A DNA stretch of 38,673 nucleotides, from positions 1 to 38,673 of the forward strand of contig PLBV01000012.1 in assembly GCA_003135455.1 (NCBI GenBank), in the 5' to 3' direction. Position numbers and translations under genes: made by a program. The notes under the pieces are model-generated. The model made no database searches, had not been told where the DNA came from, and saw only the letters and a program-made list of their open reading frames with translations. Below are positions 11,573 to 18,953 of this stretch, piece by piece (the first letter of the stretch is position 1; each line of letters starts with the position of its first letter). Source of the DNA: Hyphomicrobiales bacterium. GTDB taxonomy: Bacteria; Pseudomonadota; Alphaproteobacteria; Rhizobiales; Methyloligellaceae.

Positions 11573-12225
11573 CCGGGCATACGCCACCGTCCGAGCAGCC
11601 GGTCGTCTTTGTCATCGACGACGATCCGTCATTGCGCGAGGCGCTCAAGAGCCTTTTCCAATCCGTCGGCTTGCGCGTCGAGTTGTTCGGTTCCGCCTCC
11701 GAGTTTATGCAGAGCGCGCTCCCCGATGCTCCAAGCTGCCTCGTTCTCGACATCAGGTTGCCGAGGCTGAGCGGCCTTGATTTTCAAGCCGAACTCGTCA
11801 ACTCGAATATAGAGATGCCGATTATTTTCATTACGGGCCATGGGGATATCCCGATGTCGGTCAGGGCGATGAAGGCCGGAGCCGTCGATTTCCTGACCAA
11901 GCCGTTCCGCGATCAAGATCTGCTCGACGCCGTGGCAAGGGCGATTGAGCGCGACCGCAAGCGCCGAGACGAAGTGAAGGCCGTCTCAAATCTTCGCGCT
12001 CTGTACGGCTCCCTGACCCCCCGAGAGCGAGAGGTGATGACCCTGGTCACCACCGGGCTGATGAACAAGCAGGTCGCCGGAGAAATCGGGGTGAGCGAGA
12101 TCACCGTGAAGATCCACCGTGGCCACCTCATGAGGAAAATGGCCGCGCGATCCTTGGCCGATCTGGTGCGAATGGCCGAGGCGCTCGGGCTTCATCGCCC
12201 CAAGACGTCAACAACAAAAAGCTAG
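11569..12225 (+). CDS. FixJ/NarL-family response regulator (receiver plus LuxR HTH)
   Basis: GTG start overlapping the kinase stop (GTGA). 'VFVIDDDPSLREALKSLFQSVGL', 'CLVLDIRLPRLSGLDFQ', 'FLTKPF', HTH 'LTPREREVMTLVTTGLMNKQVAGEIGVSEITVKIHRGHLMRKM'. Confidence 0.95.
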   Translation: MTGHTPPSEQPVVFVIDDDPSLREALKSLFQSVGLRVELFGSASEFMQSALPDAPSCLVLDIRLPRLSGLDFQAELVNSNIEMPIIFITGHGDIPMSVRAMKAGAVDFLTKPFRDQDLLDAVARAIERDRKRRDEVKAVSNLRALYGSLTPREREVMTLVTTGLMNKQVAGEIGVSEITVKIHRGHLMRKMAARSLADLVRMAEALGLHRPKTSTTKS

Positions 12226-12325
12226 AGCGCTGTCGCGATTGGAACCTGACGCGAAAGCGCGCTAGCATGATCTTAGAAAAGTGGGAACCGGTTTTCCGAA
12301 AAGATCATGCGTCAAGAAAGAGCTA
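12223..12325 (+). repeat. Bimodular palindromic intergenic repeat, copy 1 (module order B-A)
   Basis: 'tagagcgctgtcgcgattggaacctgacgcgaaagcgcgctagcatgatcttagaaaagtgggaaccggttttccgaaaagatcatgcgtc'; begins on the stop codon of the FixJ-type gene. Confidence 0.88.
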
Positions 12326-12440
12326 GCCTGCATATAAACCCATGTATGACTGTTCGAGCAGGCGTTGACGGCGCACTCTCCTCCCTGTGGGCTCGCGCCG
12401 AATGGTGTGGGTCCAGTGTCTGCTGCTGAGGAGAGGCCAG

Positions 12441-12824
12441 GTGCCGAAGGTTCCGGTGATCTCGATCATCGACGATGACGATTCGGTTCGCGCAAGCGTG
12501 GGGTGCCTTGTCAGATCGTTGGGATTGCAGGCGCACACTTTCGCCTCCGCCGAAGAATTCTTGCGGTCGGCTCTCGTCAACGACACGTCCTGTCTGATCG
12601 TCGATGTGCACATGCCGGGGATGAGCGGGCTCGAGCTGCAAACGCTTTCGCTCTCCCAAGGTCGTCGCACGCCGGTGATCTTCATCACCGCCTTTCCCGA
12701 GAAGAGGATCCGATCCGACGCCGTCGCCTTGGGAGCCGTGGGCTTTCTCAGCAAACCCTTCGATGGAGCGGCCCTGATCGAATGCATCGACAGGGCTCTC
12801 GGGCGCCAACGGCCCAAGGCATAG
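12441..12824 (+). CDS. Stand-alone receiver-domain response regulator (FixJ-receiver type, no output domain)
   Basis: 'VPVISIIDDDDSVRASVGCLVRSLGLQAHTFASAEEFL', 'CLIVDVHMPGMSGLEL', 'GFLSKPFDG'. Start taken at GTG 12441; the ORF extends to 12387. Confidence 0.85.
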   Translation: MPKVPVISIIDDDDSVRASVGCLVRSLGLQAHTFASAEEFLRSALVNDTSCLIVDVHMPGMSGLELQTLSLSQGRRTPVIFITAFPEKRIRSDAVALGAVGFLSKPFDGAALIECIDRALGRQRPKA

Positions 12825-12973
12825 TGTGGCAAACCTAAGTATAGGCGCCCCCAACCAATCCGGCATTGGAAGCAACCTACGTAGAATGGAGCCGTCCGTC
12901 CCTTTCTCCATATCCTGGGCTTCAAACAGAAACACCAACGAGCCGTACCGAAGACGGTCAGAGGGTGAGGCCC

Positions 12974-14044
12974 ATGTCGACGAACGCACTGTCCATGAAT
13001 ATCGTGCCGCCCAGCCTCTTCGACGGATACGTCGTGCCGCCGCCACGGACAGCCATACGGCTGCCTGTTGGCCGGCGCTCGCAGCCCCGCGACACGAGGC
13101 ATGAGCTGGCCGATCGCCATCTCGAGGGCCAGCCCTTCGATGGCCAGCCCTATGGCCACATCGAAGCCGAGGTGCCGGCCACCATTGTGCAGATTGCTCC
13201 ATCCGGCAGCGTCAAGCGCCGCAGCTTGCGCTGGCGCGGCATGGCGGCGGAGATCGTGCAGGAAACGGGACACGAAACGATCGAATATCGGTGGCGCGCC
13301 TCCGTCCATCTCCTCGTCCTATGCGAACGGGGCGTGCGCAGCGAGGGAGAGACGATCCTCCAGGGTCTTCCTCCATCGACGCTGCACGACGCCACCCGAA
13401 AGCTCACCTTCGTGCCGGCCGGGCATGAGTATTACGAGCGGCGCGAGCCGCGAAACCCCGCCCGCATGATCTATGTCTATTTCGATCCTGCCGTGCTGCC
13501 GCTCCATGGCGAGCCGGGCTCGGCCGGCATGTCGTTAGCGCCGCGGCTCTACTTCGAGGATGCAGCGCTGTGGACCACGGCGCTCAAGCTCGCGGCATTG
13601 ATCGAGAGATCAGGGGTAGGCGACCAAACCTATTTCGAAGCCCTTGGCCTGGTGCTCGCCCATGAGCTCGTGCGCCTCCAGCTCGGGACCACCCAAAGCA
13701 AGCCGTCCGTCCGGGGCGGGCTCGCCGCCTGGCAGCAGCGGACCATCACCGCCTATATGGAGGAGCACCTTGGCGAGCAGCTACCGCTCGCCACGCTTGC
13801 CGCGCTCGTGGGCCTCAGCCCGTACCATTTCTGCCGGGCCTTCAAGCAATCCTTCGGCATTCCGCCGCGCCGGTATCACACCAGCCGGCGCATCGAATAC
13901 GCCAAGATGCTGCTAGCCAAGCCCGCGTTGTCGGTGACCGATATTGGATTGACGGTCGGGTTCAGCGAGACGAGCTCGTTCACCGCCGCCTTCCGCAAGG
14001 CCACGGGGCAGACCCCGAGCGGTTATCACCGGAGCCTTGGGTAG
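12974..14044 (+). CDS. AraC-family transcriptional regulator
   Basis: C-terminal double HTH 'YMEEHLGEQLPLATLAALVGLSPYHFCRAFKQSFGIPPRRYHTSRRIEYAKMLLAKPALSVTDIGLTVGFSETSSFTAAFRKATGQTPSGYHR'. Start chosen at MSTNALS. Confidence 0.92.
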   Translation: MSTNALSMNIVPPSLFDGYVVPPPRTAIRLPVGRRSQPRDTRHELADRHLEGQPFDGQPYGHIEAEVPATIVQIAPSGSVKRRSLRWRGMAAEIVQETGHETIEYRWRASVHLLVLCERGVRSEGETILQGLPPSTLHDATRKLTFVPAGHEYYERREPRNPARMIYVYFDPAVLPLHGEPGSAGMSLAPRLYFEDAALWTTALKLAALIERSGVGDQTYFEALGLVLAHELVRLQLGTTQSKPSVRGGLAAWQQRTITAYMEEHLGEQLPLATLAALVGLSPYHFCRAFKQSFGIPPRRYHTSRRIEYAKMLLAKPALSVTDIGLTVGFSETSSFTAAFRKATGQTPSGYHRSLG

Positions 14045-14161
14045 AGCATGATCCGGAAAAGTGGGAACCGGTTTTCCGAAAAGATCATGCGTCAAAAAAG
14101 AGCATGCTCAAACAAAAAGTGAGACGCGCTGTCGCAATTTTATTTCATACGATAGCGCCGT
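14042..14161 (+). repeat. Bimodular palindromic repeat, copy 2 (A-B, B degenerate)
   Basis: 'tagagcatgatccggaaaagtgggaaccggttttccgaaaagatcatgcgtcaaaaaagagcatgctc...gcgctgtcgcaattttatttcatacgatagcgccg'; begins on the AraC stop codon. Confidence 0.87.
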
Positions 14162-14195
14162 ACCCCGCTGGCGCGGCGCCTGCGGGTGGCCACCA

Positions 14196-15218
14196 TCACC
14201 CCCGCAAGCGCGATAGGACCGCCTCGAGCGTGGCGATGGCGTCCGCCCTGTCGTGCTTCTTGAGGTCGAGCAGGAGCTTGAAGCCCTCCTGCTCCTCGCG
14301 GATCACGTTGCCCGCCGCCACCAGGTCATCATAGATGCCGCGAACCTTGTAGCAGCGGACGGGCTCGGCAAAGCCCTTCACCTTGACGGGGGTCTGCTCC
14401 TCGGCCGCCACCTCGTGCTTGACCAGCGAGTAGGTCTCATGACCGAGCACGATGCCGCCGAGATCGGAAACCGACTGGAGCCTGGCCGCCAGATTCACCA
14501 CGTTGCCGATGATGGTGTAGTCCATGCGGTCTTCGCTGCCGAAATTGCCCACGGTGCAGAAGCCCGTATTGATGCCGATGCGGAGCTGGAACGGCCGCTC
14601 GGCGCCCCATTCCTGCCACTCCGACTGCAGCTCGCGCATGCGCTGCTGCATGGCCACGGCCATGCGCACGCCATTGATCGCGTCCTCCCTGACGCCCTTG
14701 GATTCCGGATCGCCGAAAAAGGCGAGGATGGCGTCGCCGATATATTTGTCGATGGTGGCGCCGTATTCGAGCGCGATCTTCGACATCTCGGTGAGATAGC
14801 GGTTGAGCAGGTTGGTGAGCTCTTCGGACTCAAGATTGTCCGTCGTGGCGGTGAAATCGGCGATGTCGGAGAAGAAGACGGTGAGCTTCTTGCGGTTGGA
14901 CGCGATCTCCACGCTTTGCGCGCCGGTGAAGATGGAGTTGTAGATTTGCGGCGAGAGGTATTTCGACAGCTTGGTCGAGAGCGCCTCGAGCTGCTTGTTC
15001 TTCTCCGCGATGACCTCGGCGGCGGCATTGAGCTGCCGCTCGTTGCTGTCGCTGAGGCGCATCAGCCGCCGCGTCATGCGGAACAGCTTCTGGTAGCCCT
15101 TCAGCAGCTGCTCGTAATGCTGCTGGTCTTGGTGACTGCTAAAGCCGCCATCGGCGACCAGCTGCTGGCCCGTGGCGATGACCTGCTCTTCGCCAGCGAA
15201 TAGATCGTCACCCGACAT
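14196..15218 (-). CDS. Class III adenylate/guanylate cyclase, putative output enzyme of a SiaABC-like module
   Basis: Catalytic motifs 'LTVFFSDIADFTATTD', 'IDKYIGDAILAFFGDP', 'IGINTGFCTVGNFGS', 'MDYTIIGNVVNLAARLQ'; N-terminal signalling helix 'YQKLFRMTRRLMRLSDSNERQLNAAAEVIAEKNKQLEALSTKLSKYLSP'. Start overlaps the upstream stop (TGATG). Confidence 0.93.
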   Translation of the reverse strand: MSGDDLFAGEEQVIATGQQLVADGGFSSHQDQQHYEQLLKGYQKLFRMTRRLMRLSDSNERQLNAAAEVIAEKNKQLEALSTKLSKYLSPQIYNSIFTGAQSVEIASNRKKLTVFFSDIADFTATTDNLESEELTNLLNRYLTEMSKIALEYGATIDKYIGDAILAFFGDPESKGVREDAINGVRMAVAMQQRMRELQSEWQEWGAERPFQLRIGINTGFCTVGNFGSEDRMDYTIIGNVVNLAARLQSVSDLGGIVLGHETYSLVKHEVAAEEQTPVKVKGFAEPVRCYKVRGIYDDLVAAGNVIREEQEGFKLLLDLKKHDRADAIATLEAVLSRLRG

Positions 15219-15604
15219 CAGTGCGGCATCTTCTCGAGGTAGAACTTGGCGTTCTCCAGGTCCTCGCCGAATTCCTCGCCAAGCTCCTGCATGGTGTCGT
15301 CTTCCTCGTCATAGAACCAATAGACGTCGACCGCGGCGCCTTTGGCCGCCGCCGCATCGAGCTTGTCCATCAGCATCATGACGGCCTTGGCGCTGCTCGA
15401 ATTGAGATAGATGAGCTCGAAATCGAAGCGGCAGCTGCCGGGCCCAAGCGTCTTGAGATAGGCGTCGAGCGCGGCGAAGACCGGGTTGTAGAATTCCGTC
15501 ACGTCCTCCGGGTAGGACTCGCCGGTGAGCTTCAAATGGTGCTTGGCGAAATCGAAAATTATGGCGGGCGTGCGGGCCGAGGCCGGGATTGCGAGGTTCT
15601 GCAT
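15218..15604 (-). CDS. siaC: SiaC-family (DUF1987) regulatory phosphoprotein
   Basis: 128 aa; 'TPAIIFDFAKHHLKLTGESYPEDVTEFYNPVFAALDAYL...FDFELIYLNSSSAKAVMMLMDKLDAAAAKGAAVDVYWFYDEEDDTMQELGEEFGED', the DUF1987/SiaC pattern. Confidence 0.85.
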   Translation of the reverse strand: MQNLAIPASARTPAIIFDFAKHHLKLTGESYPEDVTEFYNPVFAALDAYLKTLGPGSCRFDFELIYLNSSSAKAVMMLMDKLDAAAAKGAAVDVYWFYDEEDDTMQELGEEFGEDLENAKFYLEKMPH

Positions 15605-15619
15605 CGATCCGACTCTTCT

Positions 15620-16204
15620 TTACACTGAGGCCTTGAGTGTGAAAAAGGCGTACTTGTCGTCGACGTCGGTGAAATCGAACTCGATCGGCTTCGTCGCACG
15701 CCTGGCGATCTCCATGAAGCCGAGGCCGGCTCCCTTGCTGCCTTCCTCGGGGCCGGCCCTGAGCTTCTCCTTGTGCGAGGCGCGCAGCTCCTCCTTGTTC
15801 ATGTCGCGGATCTTGCTGAGCCTCGCCCTTAAGCGCTCCACGTCGGAGCGCTCGACGAGATTGCCGGCATGAACGACGTAATCGTCGCCGTCACGGCCGA
15901 TGGTGAGCACGCCGTAGCGGATCTCGATGAAGGGCGGCTCCAAGGCGCTGTTCGGCACCTTCTCGGCCGAGTAGCGGATCATGTTCTGCATCTGCTCGAC
16001 GAACACGGCGAACACGCTGCGCAGCGTCTTGGTGTCGGCATCGTCGATGGTGAGCTTCTGCTTGATCGCCTCGCCGACGCCGCTCAGCACGGTTTCGGTG
16101 ACGTAGCCGCTATAGGCGAAGATGATCCCCTGCTTGCGCAGGACCTGGCGGATGTCAAACAGCTCCCTCGCCAGCATTGGTGCCTCCCCCCGAAAGCGGG
16201 ACAA
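15620..16204 (-). CDS. siaB: SiaB-family protein kinase (DUF6272, GHKL-like)
   Basis: 'LTIDDADTKTLRSVFAVFVEQMQNMIRYSAE' (N-box-like) and 'GSKGAGLGFMEIARRATKPIEFDF' (G-box-like); sits between phosphatase and SiaC. Alternative start 16177 (MLARELFDIRQ). Confidence 0.82.
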   Translation of the reverse strand: MSRFRGEAPMLARELFDIRQVLRKQGIIFAYSGYVTETVLSGVGEAIKQKLTIDDADTKTLRSVFAVFVEQMQNMIRYSAEKVPNSALEPPFIEIRYGVLTIGRDGDDYVVHAGNLVERSDVERLRARLSKIRDMNKEELRASHKEKLRAGPEEGSKGAGLGFMEIARRATKPIEFDFTDVDDKYAFFTLKASV

Positions 16205-18704
16205 AACCCAACACCGTGAGGTCGTCGCGCCGCATTTGCTGACCCTGATATTTGGCGAAGGTCCGCTTCAACGACTCGGCCTGCTTCTGCATCGGATGTC
16301 CGCGATTGCGCTTCAGCAGGGCATGGAAGCGCCGCTTGCCGAAGGAGCGGCCGCGCGGGCCCCCGATCTGGTCGATGAGCCCGTCGGTGGTGAGATAGAA
16401 GGAGTCGCTGACGTCGAGGGGGAGGGTGTAATCGGTGAACGTCGCCTCTTGCGGATAACGGCGATAGCCGAGCCCCTTGCGGTCGCCCTTGATCTCGATG
16501 ATGCCGTCTTGGCCCGCCTTCCACAGCGAGAAGCGCGCGCCGGCGAAGGTCATCTCCTGCTTTGCGGTGTTGATGAAGCAGATGCCGGCCTCCAGCCCGT
16601 CATCGGTCTCGCCCAACTCCTGGTCCTGGCCGAGCAGGCTTTGCACGCCGCGATGCAGGCCGGTAAGCACCTGGCTCGGATTGCTGCTCGGCGCCCGCGC
16701 CAGCATGCGGTCGAGCATGCCCCAAGCGATCAATGTCATAAAGGCGCCCGGCACGCCGTGGCCGGTGCAGTCGCCGACGATGACGGCATAGCCGTCGCGG
16801 ATCGGCTGGAACCAGAAGAAGTCCCCGCCCACGATGTCGCGCGGCTCCCAGATCAGGAAATGGTCGGCGGTGACCGAGGCGAGCTCTTCGCGCGCCGGCA
16901 GGATGGCGGACTGGATGCGGCTTGCGTAGCGCAAGCTTTGCAAGATCAACAGATTGGCCGCCGCTGCCCGCTGCTCGCTTTCCTTGATGTCGGTGAGGTC
17001 GCTATAGACCGCGACGCTGCCGCCGCTGGCGATGCGGCGCTCGCTGACCTGCAGCCAGCTGCCATCGGAGCGGCGTTCGAGCAGCGGCTCGACCGGGTTT
17101 TTGTGTTGCGCCAGCCGCTGCCTGAGCCAGCCCGAGGCGCGGCCCTTGGCATCCTCGATCAGGCCCCGCTCCACGGCGCTGCGGATGATCTCTTCATAAG
17201 TCGTGCCCGGTTCGGGCGCCCCGGCGCCATGGTCGAATAGCTCGGCGAATTTGTAGTTGCCGAGCACCAGCCGGTCCTCGGTGTCGTAAAGCGAGAAGCC
17301 TTCCGAGATCGCGGCGATGGCATCGTTGAGGCGCTGCTCGCTTGCCTGCAAGGCCGCCTGCTCGGCGGTCTTGCGCGCGGTGACCTCGCTCCACGAGCCC
17401 ACCACCTCGAGCGGATTGCCGTGGCCGTCCTTCATCAGATGCTGCTCGTCGCCCACCCAGCAATAGGTGCCGTCGCTCTTGCGGAAGCGGTACTCGGCGG
17501 TGTGGCGGCCTTCCTCGAACAGCTTCGCCTGCTCGGCCTCCACCGCCTCGATGTCTTCCGGATGCACGCGCGCCCGCCAGAAGTCTGGCTGCTTCAGATA
17601 CTCGTCGGGATCGTAGCCGAGCACGCGCTTGATATTGTCGCTGACGAAGGTGGGCGCATAATCGCCGCTCGCCCGGAAGCTGTAGACCACCGCGGGGGCG
17701 CTGTGCAGCATCAGCGCGAAGCGGGCCTGCGCGGCGCTTTCGGCCGCTTCCGCGTCCTTGCGAGCGGTGATGTTGCTCCAGGATCCCACGATCTCGGCGG
17801 GTTCACCGTCATCGCCGCGCCGCAAATATTGCTCATCGCTGACCCAGATATAGGCGCCGTTCATCTTGCGGAATCGGTACTCAGCCGTATGGCGGCCCTT
17901 GTCAAACAGCTTGGCCTGTTCGGCTTCCACCGCGTGCAGGTCGTCGGGATGAACGTGACTTCGCCAGAAGTCCGCGTGCTCCAGATACTTTTCGGGGCAA
18001 TAGCCGAGCAGCCGCTTGATGTTCTCGCTGACGAAGGTGGGGGCGTAATCGCCGCTCGCCTTGAAGCTGTAGATCACCGCGGGCGCGGTTTCGAGCAGGG
18101 TGGAGAGGCGAGCCCGCGCCGCGTCCTCGGCAGCCTCGGCTTCCTTACGCGCGCTGATGTCGCTCCACGAGCCCACGATCTCGACCGGCTCGCCCTTCTC
18201 GTCGCGGATCACATGCTGGTCGTCATTCACCCAGCAATAGGAGCCGTCCTTGCGGCGAAAGCGATATTCGAGCGCGTGCTTGCCGTTCTTGAAAAGGTCG
18301 GTGACCTCGGCCTCGACGCGCTGAAGATCGTCCGGGTGGACGCGCTCGCGCCAGAAATTCGGATTGTCGAGATATTCGCGCGGACCGTAGCCGAACAGCT
18401 TCTCGATATTGGTGCTGACGAAGGTGGGGGCGTAATCGCCGCTCGCCTTGAAGCTGTAGATCACCGCGGGCGAGGCGCTGAGCAGCTGCGAAAGCCGCTC
18501 GCGCGCGGTGGCTTGCACCTCACCGAGACGCTGGCGCGTTGCCTCTTCCTGCTCGCGTGCTGCCCCGTTCAGCACTTGCTCGATGATATGGGCGACCCCC
18601 GCCAGATCGACGTCGTCAGGGGCAGCGCGCAGCTTCTCTGCCAAGGCGACCGCAGCCGTCTCGGCGCATTGTCTGAGTTCCGTCATGCTCCAATTTTCTA
18701 ACAC
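16155..18704 (-). CDS. siaA: Multi-PAS PP2C/SpoIIE-type serine/threonine phosphatase (SiaA-like)
   Basis: 849 aa; three tandem PAS-PAC units plus a fourth divergent PAS; PP2C motifs 'EPRDIVGGDFFW', 'GDCTGHGVPGAFMT', 'ETDDGLEAG', 'YLTTDGLIDQIGG', 'MRRDDLTVLGF'. Confidence 0.88.
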   Translation of the reverse strand: MLENWSMTELRQCAETAAVALAEKLRAAPDDVDLAGVAHIIEQVLNGAAREQEEATRQRLGEVQATARERLSQLLSASPAVIYSFKASGDYAPTFVSTNIEKLFGYGPREYLDNPNFWRERVHPDDLQRVEAEVTDLFKNGKHALEYRFRRKDGSYCWVNDDQHVIRDEKGEPVEIVGSWSDISARKEAEAAEDAARARLSTLLETAPAVIYSFKASGDYAPTFVSENIKRLLGYCPEKYLEHADFWRSHVHPDDLHAVEAEQAKLFDKGRHTAEYRFRKMNGAYIWVSDEQYLRRGDDGEPAEIVGSWSNITARKDAEAAESAAQARFALMLHSAPAVVYSFRASGDYAPTFVSDNIKRVLGYDPDEYLKQPDFWRARVHPEDIEAVEAEQAKLFEEGRHTAEYRFRKSDGTYCWVGDEQHLMKDGHGNPLEVVGSWSEVTARKTAEQAALQASEQRLNDAIAAISEGFSLYDTEDRLVLGNYKFAELFDHGAGAPEPGTTYEEIIRSAVERGLIEDAKGRASGWLRQRLAQHKNPVEPLLERRSDGSWLQVSERRIASGGSVAVYSDLTDIKESEQRAAAANLLILQSLRYASRIQSAILPAREELASVTADHFLIWEPRDIVGGDFFWFQPIRDGYAVIVGDCTGHGVPGAFMTLIAWGMLDRMLARAPSSNPSQVLTGLHRGVQSLLGQDQELGETDDGLEAGICFINTAKQEMTFAGARFSLWKAGQDGIIEIKGDRKGLGYRRYPQEATFTDYTLPLDVSDSFYLTTDGLIDQIGGPRGRSFGKRRFHALLKRNRGHPMQKQAESLKRTFAKYQGQQMRRDDLTVLGFVPLSGGGTNAGEGAV
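17388..18520 (-). repeat. Three in-register tandem units (387 bp / 129 aa) encoding the PAS-PAC array of the SiaA-like phosphatase
   Basis: Anchor 'ctgacgaaggtgg(g)ggcgtaatcgccgctcgcc' starts at 18415, 18028 and 17641 (each 387 bp apart). Second anchor 'gctcca' at 18162, 17775 and 17388 gives the same 387-bp spacing. Confidence 0.9.
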
Positions 18705-18953
18705 GTGAGATCAAGGGTTGAGCCCAACCCCCCGCGAATACATAGCATGCGCTGAAGGCTTAAGGCATCAGCCAGCCCGAATATATTCAACAACCGGAGA
18801 TCGCGTGGTGGGGCGGGAACCGGACCGCCCCACTTTTGGGGCGAGCGGCACGTCAGGCGTTGGTGATGCTTTAGCCCTTGGCCTTTGGATTTCCCCGCCT
18901 AAACTGGAGGCACCTGTTTGATCCAAGGACTCTAATGAGCATGAGAGGGAATA

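Noticed and set aside
17388-18520. Regular repeats considered as a CRISPR or satellite array
   Set aside because: Units are 387 bp, diverged and coding (PAS domains); no short direct repeats with unique spacers.
17421-18701. 426-aa plus-strand ORF opposite the SiaA-like phosphatase
   Set aside because: Mirror of the PAS tandem array (its internal repeats just reflect the 387-bp units); no independent domain signature.
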